From Perkinsus olseni (taxonomy: Eukaryota; Perkinsozoa; Perkinsida; Perkinsidae), in NCBI GenBank assembly GCA_013115135.1, contig JABANP010000002.1, positions 372,001 through 436,000 on the forward strand: a stretch of DNA of 64,000 nucleotides, given 5' to 3'. A model generated the notes under the pieces. That model ran no database searches, was not told the origin of the DNA, and saw nothing but the letters and a program-made list of their open reading frames with translations. Of the stretch, positions 23,976 through 35,785 are shown in pieces; within the stretch, counting starts at the first letter, position 1; each line of letters starts with the position of its first letter. The translations under genes were made by a program, and so were the position numbers.

Positions 23976-24833
23976 TGCCAGCATCGGTATACGGGATTAT
24001 AAGTTGGCGCTGTGAGGACTCTTGCTCAGGATCGGGGTCCATCGCGTTCGACACTTCTTCGATTTGGCCCCTCTTCATCGTGATCACCTCCACAGCGCGC
24101 CTAGAAAGACAACCTGTCGGGAGCAACTCGTGGCGTGGGGCAAGTACATCCACGACAAGCGTATAGTGAGTGCTCTCATTGGAGGAGACCTGGAGGCTCG
24201 CTTCGAGGAAGATTCGGCTGGCTTCGCTCCGCTGTTCATCGGCATAGTGCCGGAGATCATGCTGAAACTCGGGACGTGGCCGAGGAACGGTCAGCAGCAC
24301 TTTCGTGATGCTCCACCGGAGCCGGACTTTTTCCGGGGTGAAGCTGACTCTGTGAGTTCGCGAGGCAGCAGACTTCATTGAGCGAGGACTTCTCCGTCAG
24401 GACCTCCCCTCTGTGACGCTGTCGCTGTCCTGGGCGCCTCGACGAGGGAGGTACGACATTACGATGATCGAAGAGGAATATGCTCCCATGTGAGGACTTC
24501 TCTTCCATGTCCAAGCAGATCGTGCTGTTCCACGGCCTCAGGTCCGGAGTGTATCTTTCACGCACGTCCGATACGGCCGGCCTCAAGGAGCTTCTTGGAG
24601 GGGTCGGGGTTGCTTCTGGAGGCCAGCCGGACAGAGGCACAGCTGAAGAGAATCTATCGCGGTACGGGCAAGTTATTCTGAGAAAGTCGCGAGGCCGCGC
24701 TGAAGCGTTGAAGCTAGGATGGACGGAAGACGCTCCTGTCGAGGCGAGAGCTCAGAGCACTGTCCTCCTTTCACTCGGGTACCTCACTGGATGGCCTGAT
24801 GCCTTGGCTGGGTATACATTGGTGAGAGATTGA
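23976..24833. other. Open frames on both strands, coding status unclear
   Basis: The plus strand has QLVAWGKYIHDKRIVSALIG (from 24127) and MSKQIVLFHGLRSGVYLSRT (from 24508, open to 24833). The minus strand has a 173-codon frame at 24378-23857 that runs into the microsatellite. I recognise none of them and cannot choose a strand, so no gene is called. Confidence 0.2.
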
Positions 24834-25429
24834 GTCGAGGTGACAAGTTGAGATCCTTTGAGAATGATGTTTTTGCCGACGATGTGCATGCGTATTGTAG
24901 TTGTTCTGCTGCTGCTGCTGCTGCTGTTGGCCTACAGATCGTTGCGTTGGGAACTAGGAGGTTCAGGAGTGCCGTTGGGTTCCCGTGCGTAGGGTCATTA
25001 CTGAGAGTCGTCCGGAGGAACACAAGTGCTCTTCAGGAGGCTTCCTCCTTTATGTGCCCGACAGGCCCATGTCGATCGGATGCTTGCTATCAGGCCGGTC
25101 CTCGTTGGGCTCACTCCTGCATACCGGAGGGTTGCTATGAAAGCGTAACTCCTGTTGCTGCTGTTGTGTGGAGTTGATAGAGGCACGCGCTGAAGGAAGG
25201 GGACTTGGGCGCGCGCGAGACTCAAGGAAAGGGGCGAAAGCGATACATGGACCGGTGCACGAGAGAATCATTTTCCTTGCCAGTGCCAGGCCGAGCTAAC
25301 GATTATTTCCCAGTGTTTCACAGTGACACGTCCAGGCTTCGCTTCGAGACCGCAGCCCTCTCCCCATCCAGGTGTTGTTGCCCTTGGCCACTGTCTCTCA
25401 GTTCACCTCTCGTTGCTGCACCATCCACA

Positions 25430-26432
25430 ATGGCCTTCTCCTGGGCTTCCGTCCTCACGGTGATGTCCGCCCTCTCCCTGCTTTGTCGTTGGTGACAAGT
25501 ACCGTGAGCTGCAGTTCCTCTATGCTGCTACCGAAGACAGAATTCATTACGTCTTTATACCCGACCCACGCAATTGGGCGGAACGAGTTCTCCCTCATCT
25601 CCGCAGCAAGGGTTTGATTCGCTCAGAGTATACTGTCGAAGGCGTGAAGTTCCTCCAGGCCAACTCTTACATAGTAAAGGCCGATGACAATATCGACCCG
25701 GTCGACGGAGCTACGATATTACGTGTCGATCACCACGGCTTCACCGAGGAGTTCGTTGGTTCCGTGGGACAGGGCGAGGACGAGAGATGCTTCTCCGACG
25801 TCCGCCGAGCAACTCCGAGAGTGCTGAGCCTCCCGTCAGGTGCTGTTGGCCCGCTCCTGTTCACTATGGAAGAAGCTAGAGTCGAAGTCCTCAGTGAACT
25901 GTGGAGTGTCTGCAGGGATGGTCTTACGCCGATAAGACCACAGCGAGGCGATCAGGACCGCATCGTCGGTACCTACAGTGGAGCTCATAAGGGGAAGTTC
26001 AGCATGCAGCTGACGCTCTCTCGTGACGCCCCTCCCGATTTTCGAATGCACGAATGCCAGCCAGGAGAGTTGGGCCAGCTGCGGAAGGTGGTTTACCATA
26101 ACGTCTGCAACTTTCTGATCGTGAATCTAGTATTCCAGAAAAGCGGGAGATCCTACTTCTTCCGCGTCGTGCTTACTCCGAGCCTCCCCGGTCCGCCGGC
26201 TGGGACTGTGTGCAGAGAGGAGGTTAGTTCGTACGATCTGGTCAAACCCCAACGGAGTCGTTCCAGGCCCCGTGCCCAACCGTCTTGTCACTTCAACTTA
26301 GACAGTGAAGTAGGGAAGTTCCACAGCAGCAATATTATGCGATGGGACAGCATATTCAAGCCCGGCTTCACCGTACGCCCTCGCGGAGTACCGGTGAGAT
26401 CTAGACTTACTGAAGCCACCTTCACGTCGTGA
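25430..26432 (+). CDS. Secreted family 1, third copy with one frameshift in the leader
   Basis: The ATG at 25430 starts a signal-peptide-like leader (FSWASVLTVMSALSLL). The mature part, from GDKYRELQFLYAATEDRIHY, is in the next frame, so one extra base is present near 25483-25486 (ctgctttgtcgtt). The remainder to the TGA at 26430-26432 is open and collinear with the intact gene at 19135 (RSEYTVEGVKFLQANSYIV, ATILRVDHHGFTEEF, CRDGLTPIRPQRGDQDR, KVVYHNVCNFLIV, FTVRPRGVP). Whether the single base is real decides if this is a pseudogene. Its low damage elsewhere argues that it was functional until recently. Confidence 0.7.
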
Positions 26433-26820
26433 AGGCTCTTCGCCACAGTCACACCCCTCCCCATTCGCATGTTGCAAGCTGTTGTTTGTTATTGTTGTTG
26501 TGGCTCATAATGCATTCTTGTTTTGTTGTGAAGTCATCATCATCGTCGTGACTCGGTTGAAGTCTCGGGCTCGATCTCTTGGACGGGTGTCCTCTCGGAC
26601 GTTCTGCGTGGAGGTGGAGCTGTTCCCTGCACAGCGTCACAGTATCCACTTATTGATGGCCTGCCTCGCCGTAGCGTAATGACTGCCATTCGCGAAGTAG
26701 CTCCTCGAGAGTCCTGGGTCGACCAGTGGAGTTGTGCAATCTGTCTCCTGCCGTTCCCGTACGATTGCGCTATGCTGTCTGCGATTGTCTCTTGTCCACC
26801 ACTCACTACTGTTCCCCGAG

Positions 26821-29443
26821 ATGTTCCTTCCGACTTCTGTTCTGCTTGCGGCCCTATTTGTTTCGGTGACCAAAGCGTTGCCCAATTTAGACTGGTGTAG
26901 CAGTCACGCCGCAGATTACATCTACTCGTCGGAGTTCCTCGGTGAAAACTTCCTGCCGTCTGGTGGGATAGAGATGGTGGACTACACATTCGATAACTCA
27001 GGCAATTGGTATATCGCTGGCGAGGAGGAGGCGACCCACCAGCATAAGGTCTGGAGGATCCCCTACACTCTGGACAAGACCGAAGAAGTCTTCGCCGCTG
27101 ATGCCTTGTCTATTGATGTTTATTCCTCCTACGGTTCTACTTACGTGTTTGCCATTGTCGACAACGAGGTGCGTATGTATGGTACCCCCGGCAATCGTCA
27201 ATCACCTCTCGAAGGCGACTTCGTCATCATTCAGAAGGCCGACGATAATCACGAGTGGAGGGGCCTCGTTTTCGATACCTCCGCCAAGTTCTTGTATGTA
27301 ACTGACAGGAAGATGAATCAAGTGTACCGCTTCGACCCGACTTCCCCCGGCTATCCTCGTAAGATGGTCGCCGGTAATCCTGATGGTCGTCCGGCTGATG
27401 ATGCCACACATCTTGATCACCCAGAAGGAGTCAAGTTCGCCAACGGTGATTTGTACATCCTTCAAGGGTCTTCTGAAGGTGGACGTGTTGTGAGGTGGAC
27501 TCCCGACGAAGCTGAGCGAACCTTCGTCTACGACTTCCTCGTGAATGGTAGACTGGGCTTCGACGTTGCGGATGTTACTGAAGATTTCATCTACTACAGG
27601 ACCTCTGATAACTCGGTGTACAAGCACTGTGTTAACTCCCCTTGCAATGAGCCCATCATCATCGTTGGTGGTTGCGGTGCCGGTCATGATAGAAATCAAA
27701 TCGTCAATGCCGGCAGTGGAGCATTGGAAATGGACTACAGTGGCAAGTTGCTTGTATGGGATTTCGATGGTGAAAGATTTGTTCACTGGGCTAATAGGGA
27801 TATGCTATGCCCCGAGATTCACTGTGATCCCTTGACTACTACCACTCCTTCAACTACCACCACTGCTTCTACTACCAGGACTACTACCACTACCTCTAGT
27901 ACCACCCCCTCTACTACTAGTACTTCTACTAGTACTTCTACTAGTTCCAGTACTACTCCCTCTACTACCACTAGCACGACTACCAGTACTACTCCCTCTA
28001 CTACCACTAGCACGACTACCAGTACTACTCCCTCTACTACCACTAGCACGACTACCAGTACTACTCCCTCTACTACCACTAGCACGACTACCAGTACTAC
28101 ACCCTCTACTACCACTAGCACGACTACCAGTACTACGCCCTCTACTACCACTAGCACGACTACCAGTACTACGCCCTCTACTACCACTAGCACGACTACC
28201 AGTACTACGCCCTCTACTACCACTAGCACGACTACCAGTACTACGCCCTCTACTACCACTAGCACGACTACCAGTACTACGCCCTCTACTACCACTAGCA
28301 CGACTACCAGTACTACGCCCTCTACTACCACTAGCACGACTACCAGTACTACGCCCTCTACTACCACTAGCACGACTACCAGTACTACGCCCTCTACTAC
28401 CACTAGCACGACTACCAGTACTACGCCCTCTACTACCACTAGCACGACTACCAGTACTACGCCCTCTACTACCACTAGCACGACTACCAGTACTACGCCC
28501 TCTACTACCACTAGCACGACTACCAGTACTACGCCCTCTACTACCACTAGCACGACTACCAGTACTACGCCCTCTACTACCACTAGCACGACTACCAGTA
28601 CTACGCCTCTACTACCACTAGCACGACTACCAGTACTACGCCCTCTACTACCACTAGCACGACTACCAGTACTACGCCGTCTACTACCACTAGCACGACT
28701 ACCAGTACTACGCCCTCTACTACCACTAGCACGACTACCAGTACTACACCTTCTACTACCACTATCAGTAGCACTACTAGCACCAGCACTACTACCGCTG
28801 AAAGTCCACATCTACCCGCACTATCAGTACCACCTCTGCCACTAGCACTAATCGCGCACCGTCTACTACTTCCACGACCAGTCCCGGTGACTGTAGGGCT
28901 GCTAATGCTATGTGTGACTCGTTCTATAAGGGCAGTTACTGCAAGACTTGGCTTTACCCTCAAGTCTGTTCGGGGACCGACATTCCTTGTTCGTGCGAGG
29001 CGCCTGTCACATCGACTACCCCCGCGGTGAGAACGTCGACTCCATCTTCCACGACCACCGGTGCGAGTACGACTACCGGAGCCAGTACGACTACCGGTGC
29101 CAGTACGACCACTGAAGTGCGTACGACCACTGAAGTGAGTACGACCAGCATCGATAATGCTACATGTGATGCTTATTGCGACCAGATGAGTAGTGGTAGC
29201 TTCTGCAAGTACTGGCAAGTTCCCAGTGTTTGCTCGGGTACTGATATTCTCTGTTCATGTGGGCAGACTACAGCCCACCCGCCGCCGTCGACGGCCTCTC
29301 CCACTATGAGCTTCACCACTTCGGAGCCGTCGGTCTTGAAATGTGATGCTTTCTGTGACTCCACCTACGAAGGAAGTTACTGCAAATATTGGTCAACTCC
29401 AAGCGTTTGCTCGTCAACTAACCTTCCTTGCCAGTGCGATTAA
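26821..29443 (+). CDS. Secreted beta-propeller / mucin / triple Cys-repeat protein
   Basis: The ATG at 26821 opens a signal peptide (MFLPTSVLLAALFVSVTKA). Residues ~20-330 look like an NHL/SMP-30 type beta-propeller (GGIEMVDYTFDNSGNWYIA, LVFDTSAKFLYVTDRKMNQV, LDHPEGVKFANGDLYILQG). A Thr/Ser region of about 22 copies of a 12-residue unit (STTTSTTTSTTP) follows, likely O-glycosylated. The C-terminus has three ~35-residue Cys repeats of the pattern CD-x-F/Y-C-D...GSYCKyW..P.VCSgTdiPCsC (28898-28999, 29157-29262, 29338-29440). One base is missing at about 28607 and another near 28805, so the Cys repeats are in a different frame from the propeller. These may be assembly errors in the repeat or real damage. 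A surface or extracellular adhesive role is inferred. Confidence 0.7.
27957..28760 (+). repeat. 36-bp coding minisatellite, ~22 copies
   Basis: The unit ctctactaccactagcacga plus 16 nt is repeated nearly perfectly; most copies differ only at one position (actccc / acaccc / acgccc). One copy at 28607 lacks a C, which breaks the reading frame. The array encodes the mucin stalk of the surrounding gene and also leaves a long Val/Leu frame on the opposite strand that is not a gene. Confidence 0.92.
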
Positions 29444-31053
29444 TCGATAAGCACTGCTATTTGTTACCGTAATTTGCCCAAGAATCTTTCATGGTCATTA
29501 TTACGTCATGTACCTCCTTTACTACCAAAGTTGTGCTTGACACAACCACATACCACTATTTTCGTGAGTAGTTTTGGACGGCATACCATCCAGCCGTTCA
29601 AGCTCTCTAGGAGAGCCCCTACTCGCATGTTCACGATCGGCTTGAAAACCGCAAGACCTTGCTCTTGTTGTCCGATCTGCGTCCTCTTAGGACGGGAACT
29701 TCTATCCATCTTCCAATTTGTCTTGTGTTTTCCCTCAATATTCGTCGTCATTGACGGGGGTACGCTTGTTGGTAATACGGTGTCAAACAGTATTCGGAAG
29801 AAGGTTGGTGGGTACGAAACATGAGACACTCGGGCAGGTGACGATTGAGTTGTCGCTACACAGCATGCCGTGTGTGATAGGTTTAAGCAATGGTCTTTTC
29901 GTGGGGAAGTTGCTTTCTACGAGTAAAAAGTTACTTTCCCGGTCACAAAACGATTTTGTTAATTTGCAGTCTGTCACGGAAGAAAGTGCACCGTGTGAAA
30001 ATGAGGTCAGTATGCCACGCAGCGCGAGAACTGCGGTCGAGCGATTGACTCAGCGTTGAAGGGCTGAGCGCTGCCTCGATTCTCAACAGCGCCAGCTGCT
30101 GTCACGTGGCCGAGCGGCCTCACGTTTGCAGGTTGAGGATTCATCTCGTTACAGACTGTATTATTATAATGTGATAGTTCTACCGCCATTCTCGCGCCAC
30201 GTGAGATCGCCGTTCTCATATTGTCAACTTCTGCTCGTTTCGTCAATTAGTGTTCAGAAAGTCGATCAGTGTATGATGATGAAGCTCTGAGAGCTTCAGA
30301 GCTTCCAAGAGCTTAGCTCTTGGTTCGCGGTTCAAGGCGAATTCAGTATCCCCTCCCTTGCTTCACAGCTGTACAATTCACTGCCCGTGACCAGCAGCGC
30401 AGTGGCCCATGAATGAATCACAATTGAAAGGTTATCGTTAACGCAACCGATCGGCGAAGGAGCAGTCTCAAGGACGGAGTATTTCAGCAGACCATGACGG
30501 TTCGACATGTTTCGCTCTTCTGCGGCCCTTCCATCAGATCGTACCCACGGCATGAGCTCAAATGTGACCAACCCTGCCCGCACATCTGATGATCGACCTG
30601 ATCTTGACCGGTGACCGACAGACACTCCAAAATGTTAAAATCATCCCTAGCGCGGTCAATTGGGCATTGGCGACATCATCGTCACTGACGATGATGTTGC
30701 TGACGAGTCGTCAGCTCTCGGGAAGACACTATTCCGAAATTTAATATCAGCTGCCTGGTGCAGTTCTAACTCTGAGCGCCATGTATCAGGGCTATAGAAG
30801 TGTCACCGGCAAAGTAGGCACTCCAGCCATCATCGTCAGCTCTCGGAGAGACGTCATTCTGAAATGTCGCATGAGCTGCCTGTTGCAGTTGCAACTTAGA
30901 ACGTCCTGAGTCGGGGCGCTTCAGTCGGGACTATGCACGTGCCACTGGCGGGAAGCTTCCACGTCTATCTTCGCAACCCAGTCGTGTCGAAGTGGTGTGT
31001 TGCGTTACGAGAAGGCCACCACGGAACTCTCTGAGGCTTCGCAGTGCCCTACC
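29444..31053. other. No gene recognised; small repeats
   Basis: No supported exons. It contains a direct repeat pair (30709-30775 and 30834-30900, sharing cgtcagctctcgg, agctgcct and gttgcagtt-like blocks) and nested gagctt hairpins at 30285-30325. Confidence 0.4.
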
Positions 31054-31959
31054 ATGCCAAGAGTGAACGAGAGCCCTTTCACCGTGTCTTCTCCCATACC
31101 GCTGTCTATGATCTCCATGGCCTCAAAACCGGTGACCACTCACCACGATACCCCTCGTGATGATGATGAGGTGCGCCGAGTACTTAACATGCGACATCAT
31201 CGCCATCAGTCTCAGGTGCAAGTTAATCAACCTTTGATCGGTTCGGTCTTTGCTAGTGAGATGGCCACTAGAGGCTTCAGAGTAGCCAGGTAGGCCCTAT
31301 TAATAGCGCTTAGTCTGAACTACTGGGCCGTTGTTGTTCTCAGCGACCGTGTCTCTGCCGCAGCCAACGCGATTGACGACTACATCCATGCTGGACCCGA
31401 CAGTCTCAGGCTACTAGCGTTCCTTGGAGGTCTTGCTGTGACGATCACCGGCGCCCTCAACGTAGGGTGAGGGAGGCTCGCCCCACATCACAACACCCGT
31501 GTCACCAGGTCCTGTCACCAGCACAGGCGATCCATGCTCCCGTCATCTACCTACTGAATGCCTATCAGACTGTTTTCGGTGTTGTTACGTGCCTACTGGA
31601 AGCGGATCCCAAATATCTTCACAAGTCCTCGAGCTCAGCCGTACTCTATGACGTCTTCGCAGCAGGTACGAAGTCCAACAGAAAATACACGAGTACGCCC
31701 ATTTCCTCACTCAGCTCTGGGGTAGGGGCTTCTTTTACGTGTTCCAGGTAAGGATGAAATTTTGTCATGTGCTATGGTCGACCTTAGATTCTCAATCACC
31801 GTAGCTCTGTGGTGTCAGGCCTCGATAGCCCTGATGCACCTGACCTTCCTCTACGTCGTCGTCGGCGTCTATATGGGTATGCTAGGCCTCCTCAGTATCT
31901 CCCTTTACTTCAAGGCCAATGACGGTGACACTAGCGAGGGCCATAGACCGGTCGAGTGA
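31054..31959 (+). CDS. COPI-associated-like (TVP/Golgi) four-TM membrane protein
   Basis: Five exons join in phase to 224 residues: 31054-31289, 31344-31461, 31527-31624, 31666-31747, 31819-31959 (introns 54, 65, 41, 71 nt). A polar ~85-residue N-terminus precedes four hydrophobic segments: LLAFLGGLAVTITGAL, IYLLNAYQTVFGVVTCLLEA, WGRGFFYVFQASIALMH and LYVVVGVYMGMLGLLSISLY. The order LLE...EYAHFLTQLWGRGFFYVF with a final short TM fits the COPI-associated protein family of Golgi membranes. The third intron uses a weak GTCCTC donor, chosen because it alone restores the GR-G-F-F block. The fold seems sound; exact family membership is less certain. Confidence 0.6.
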
Positions 31960-32250
31960 AGTCAGCCTAACGCTTGTGTGTGCGGAAGTGTCTATGTTTC
32001 CCTGCCTGACGGCGTAGCGTGACACTAATAGTGTCGCGTGTTTTCAAAGTGAGCTAAGTAAATCGATTAGAATGGCGTAGCGAGATTGTCATCCGCACCA
32101 GCTTGTGGTTGTGATGATCGGTGTCGGGAAACGGCGGAGCGAAGCGCTTTGCATTAAACCATCCCTTGTGTCTACTTATCTTCTATGATCGGCAGCTTCG
32201 GACCATCCAAGTGTGCTGAGAAAGGCCGTCCGTTCGAAGGCTTTCTTTAA

Positions 32251-32846
32251 CATGGTCGACTACCGTAATTTACCCAACTCACGTTCCGGGTGTCCGCGAC
32301 CTCTGTGGGCCATCGTGAACAACCAGCCTGCGACCGGTCTACTGATTGGAGGACCATCGCTATAATGCCTGCTGCTGGGTCCAGCGACGCTCCCTTCTGC
32401 TGGTAACGGGTGTGACGTGAAGGTCGTCAAATTCCGTGGTAATGAAGACGTTCGCGCGTCGTTGTGGTCGTTGCGACCGGTCAGTTCTCCTGCTGGACTT
32501 CTTTGTTACACAAATGGTTGTCTTCAGGTGGAAGGCAAGTCGGGGCTCTGGTCCTTATGCCTTCGACTTCTTTGGGCTGCCGGTGGTGATGCACTATCTG
32601 CTGTGCTCAAGTCGACTCTCGCTGCCGGAATCGCCGGGACGTCTTACCGGGACGAGCCTCTCGTGACTCAGACGAGGTCAATGAAGGTGATCTATGCCTC
32701 ATAGTGACTGCAAGAGTCAGGAGACAAGGCATGGTGATATCGAGCTGATGATTGATGATCTCGGTTGTAGCGCCAGCCGTCGTGGTAGGGCTTCCGAGAA
32801 GGAGTCTGGTGGTGATGGCCATGGCAGCATGATTGCTCCATTATAG
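32251..32846 (+). CDS. Possible spliced gene, unresolved
   Basis: A start-like MVDYRNLPNSRSGCPRPLWA at 32251 and a plausible last exon (about 32732-32846, ETRHGDIELMIDDLGCSASR, ending TAG) frame several donor/acceptor pairs. A middle exon could be in either of two frames (SGPYAFDFFGLPVV or STLAAGIAGTSYRDEPLV). I cannot settle the exon chain or name the product. Confidence 0.25.
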
Positions 32847-32979
32847 AGTGTTCGAGGAAGTGAAGTCAGTTTCGCAGTCCATGCCGCGTTGTGCTGTCGC
32901 GGGCTCCTGAGTTTTGCTCTTTCACCGTCATCATGATCAGCTAATATCCCGATTGCTTTTCCTCTCTTCCTCCACAGCA

Positions 32980-33660
32980 ATGTCGTCAGCCCCACAGGTC
33001 AGCACTACCACCGCCATAGATGACTCCCACGCAAGCACTACTGACTGCTCGCCCTCCGAGAGCCCCCGGCCTTCCGCGAAAGTGGAAGAAGACAACATGA
33101 GGCTTTTGGTGAGATGATTTTTACTCGCCCCTTTTGGCCGATTTCGTCGTCTTCCGGCTGCCTAGGTCCACGTCCGTGACAGAAGCTTCGTCATTCGTTG
33201 TGGTGCAGGCAGTCAACACATCAGGTGGCTTGGTAAGGCCCTCCACCGTTCGCAGTAGTGGAGTGTCTTTTTCCTCTCAGCCAACATGGGGATTGCTCGT
33301 TATTGCCCGGTCTACAGCAAGCGCGGCTCTACCATCCGTTCCGGAACTCCTTCAGGTTTGTGGGTAGGGGAGGGATGGTCCTTTGAGGCCGTCGTTTTCA
33401 GGAGTCCGCTTCGAGAACGGTACTTATCTTGATATGGGAGCTAAAATTTGTGAACAGCTCAAAAACGACGATGAGGTGTGGGTTGAATTAGAAGGTAGTC
33501 GTCTTGGGCGCCTTTCGGCCGATAAAGGGAACTGTCGCTACTTTTAGAGGACAAGAAGGAGCCCGAGCGCCCGAGCATTCCGGCCCTGCGTCGTGGCGGT
33601 CGTTTTGGCGGTCCTAACCCAATCTCCCCTCTTGCCTCTTCTGGTGTCAACACTCCTTAA
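32980..33660 (+). CDS. Unknown conserved-looking 158-residue protein, five exons
   Basis: The exons 32980-33108, 33166-33232, 33281-33355, 33402-33494 and 33548-33660 join in phase with introns of 46-57 nt. The start follows a strong pyrimidine tract and acceptor (ctcttcctccacag), as expected for a spliced or trans-spliced 5' end. The protein has a Ser/Thr-rich N-terminus. A compact domain follows: VHVRDRSFVIRCGAGSQHIR, WLANMGIARY, GVRFENGTYLDMGAKICEQL, DDEVWVEL. The C-terminus is basic and Gly/Pro-rich. The domain ends in a turn-plus-VWVEL motif like a small beta-grasp or wing, but I cannot name it. Confidence 0.6.
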
Positions 33661-34595
33661 AGTGGTCTCTGTAAGACGATGGTGGGTGCTGTTGATGTAG
33701 GATCAGCTGGTCGATGCTTCAGGTATCTGCGAAGATGACTGACCACTCTTCGCCCCTTGCTGTACCGACTCGTGTTTGTCTGCTTTCCAGTGCCTGTTGC
33801 CGCTGCTCTGTCAACAGCCACTTCAACAAGACTGTCTCTTCTTCTCTTATATACTGTTGTTACCATTGACGATAATAATAATACCAACATTTACCCGCTT
33901 CCCGTCTTGACCCTAGCTGCCACGGTGCTGCCCCCTCAGTTTTGGTGGGCACCCGACCCTTCACTTTGCCACTACCAACAACGGTAGTCTTATCGCATGA
34001 TAATACTACTGTCACTACGGCAGCCTTCGGTCTGGTGGCTGGGAAGCCCCTCCCTCATCCACGTCTACCACCTATCCTCGATGCCCCCCTACTCGATGCC
34101 ATCCCTCGAGGGGTGAGGGTATCGCCTGCTGCTGCTGCTGCCTCATATCGGTTGTACGACAAGCCTGCGAAAGTTGCTTGGTGGAAAGCTACTACCACTA
34201 GAGTGCCCATTCATCGACTATCATTGAGGTCAAGTCCCCACTGGTGGCTCCTTAGAAGGTCCTCGCTTCCCCAACATTCTTACATTCTAACCACTGGACT
34301 TGACTTCGTCCATGCTACTGTGAAGAGATGATCGACTGAGGACGGCTACCCTTGCTGGACTCCTCGTAATTTGATGGTGATGTTGTCTACCGCATGATGC
34401 TGATCTCGGTCGCCGCCATAGTACCGGTGCCCGGGCCTGCCTGCTGCGTGGTCGGTCGACCCTCCCTCTCCTATCTGGGAATACGTTGTTCGTGTAGATA
34501 AAAGCGTGCGCATCGTGGAAGATCCTTACTTAGCCTTTGGTTGGGGGTGCGGGGTTGATGATGATTTTTCAGCAGCATTTTATCGCTTGTCATCG

Positions 34596-35110
34596 ATGGC
34601 CGCCCGCGGTCGAGTACGGCTGCCTCCCGAGGTGAACAGGATCATCTATGTAGGTCAAGCTTCGACCTAGGGCGTATCTTACCGTTTCTTCTGCAGGTAC
34701 GGAATCTGCCGTACAAGATCAAGCCTGATGAACTGTATGATGTCTTTGGCAAGTTCGGGTCGATCCGCCAGATAAGGAAGGGGAATGCTCCCGGCACGAA
34801 GGTAATACCAACAGCAGCAGCAGTGGTGTTTTTAGCGACTCGGCTCACCGTGATCGCTGTAGGGTACGGCCTTCGTTATATACGATGACATCTACGACGC
34901 TAAGAACGCAGTCGATCACCTTAGTGGCTTCAATGTTGCCGGTAAGACCTCATTGATCGGGAGTTGCGATTGGTGTGGTATTGATAATGGTGATCAGGTC
35001 GGTACCTGGTATGCCTGTATTATAGCCCTACTCGCCTCCAGAAGAAGCTTGATGCCGAGGGACAGAAAGAAGAGATCGAACGGCTTAAACGAGAACACAA
35101 TCTCGGTTGA
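34596..35110 (+). CDS. SF3B6: Splicing factor 3b subunit 6 (p14), RRM protein
   Basis: Four exons (34596-34649, 34697-34801, 34863-34941, 34998-35110) give 116 residues, close to human p14 (125). This U2 snRNP SF3b subunit contacts the branch-point adenosine and SF3B1. Seen: [19 protein letters not shown] with RNP2 and Tyr18, equivalent to human Tyr22 that touches the branch adenosine; [20 protein letters not shown]1 as [35 protein letters not shown] and a charged helical tail. Introns are 47, 61 and 56 nt. Acceptor-like atttttcag lies 20-odd bases upstream of the ATG. Confidence 0.95.
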
Positions 35111-35232
35111 TTACTATTTTACTATTTGACAAAGTCCCCTCATTATTTTTGCGTTCAGCTCCTCTCACATCGCTGCAAGCCCCGCGTGATCTTTCATGTT
35201 CTTTTCTGTAGCAATTTTCCTCCTTTACCCAT

Positions 35233-35488
35233 ATGGCGATAGTCGCCTCGTCGTCAAGTCCAGCCGTCGTCGCCGACGGGTCGTGTGACCACGATTATTC
35301 GTCGTCCGCCACCTTGAGCACCTTCGATGAGTCGGAGGTTGCTTCGTCGGCCCGGCAGCACCTTGATGGTCTGTCTAACGAGTTCGCCAGCATTGTGGGG
35401 CTCTGCCACCCTCTGCTGGACCTCGTGGCGACCATTGACGACTTCGAGACGTATGGACTTGAACCGGCGACGCAGCGGCTTGCGAAGG
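35233..35488 (+). CDS. Second copy of adenosine kinase exon 1 (alternative first exon or truncated duplicate)
   Basis: From the ATG at 35233 this reads a Ser-rich leader followed by CHPLLDLVATIDDFETYGLE and QRLAKG, paralogous to exon 1 of the gene just downstream (DHPILDLVATVDDANGFGL, QRLTDG). It ends at GGTGGGG with one base left over, the same splice phase as the true exon 1 (ends 36017). No second exon of its own is visible before 35786; the frame only drifts on to a stop at 35625. It could therefore splice to 36089 and make a second isoform with a different N-terminus, or it is a dead partial duplication. Upstream ttcttttctgtag could serve as its own acceptor. Confidence 0.6.
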
Positions 35489-35785
35489 GTGGGGTGGCGC
35501 GAGGGTCGTTTTCGGAATTTCCGGAATTGTCGTTTGTGGGGGCTCTCGTGTCAGCCCGGCATTGGAATGTGAGCAGCAGCAGCATCACCCAAGGGACGGG
35601 GTATGAATTTCGTGGCGCGCGGTAATTCTGGTCTGCTATGGTAGGGGCTGGTTGTCGGGCTGACACGTAGAGCTGCTTGATGACCTAAAAATCGGCATCT
35701 TTTCAATAGGGATTGTTTCTCATTATTATTAGTGGTTTTACTACTATCGCGGTGTCAGCCCTTCTTTCCTAAGCCCCTCCGTAGT

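Noticed and set aside
24890..24935. CTG trinucleotide run as a coding repeat
   Set aside because: Only about six units, in no supported exon.
27957..28760. CRISPR-like array
   Set aside because: Units are contiguous 36-bp tandem repeats without unique spacers and encode protein.
27819..28811. 330-codon minus-strand open frame
   Set aside because: It is the reverse of the 36-bp Thr/Ser minisatellite, a Val/Leu/Glu simple repeat with no start context; the plus strand carries the propeller and Cys domains.
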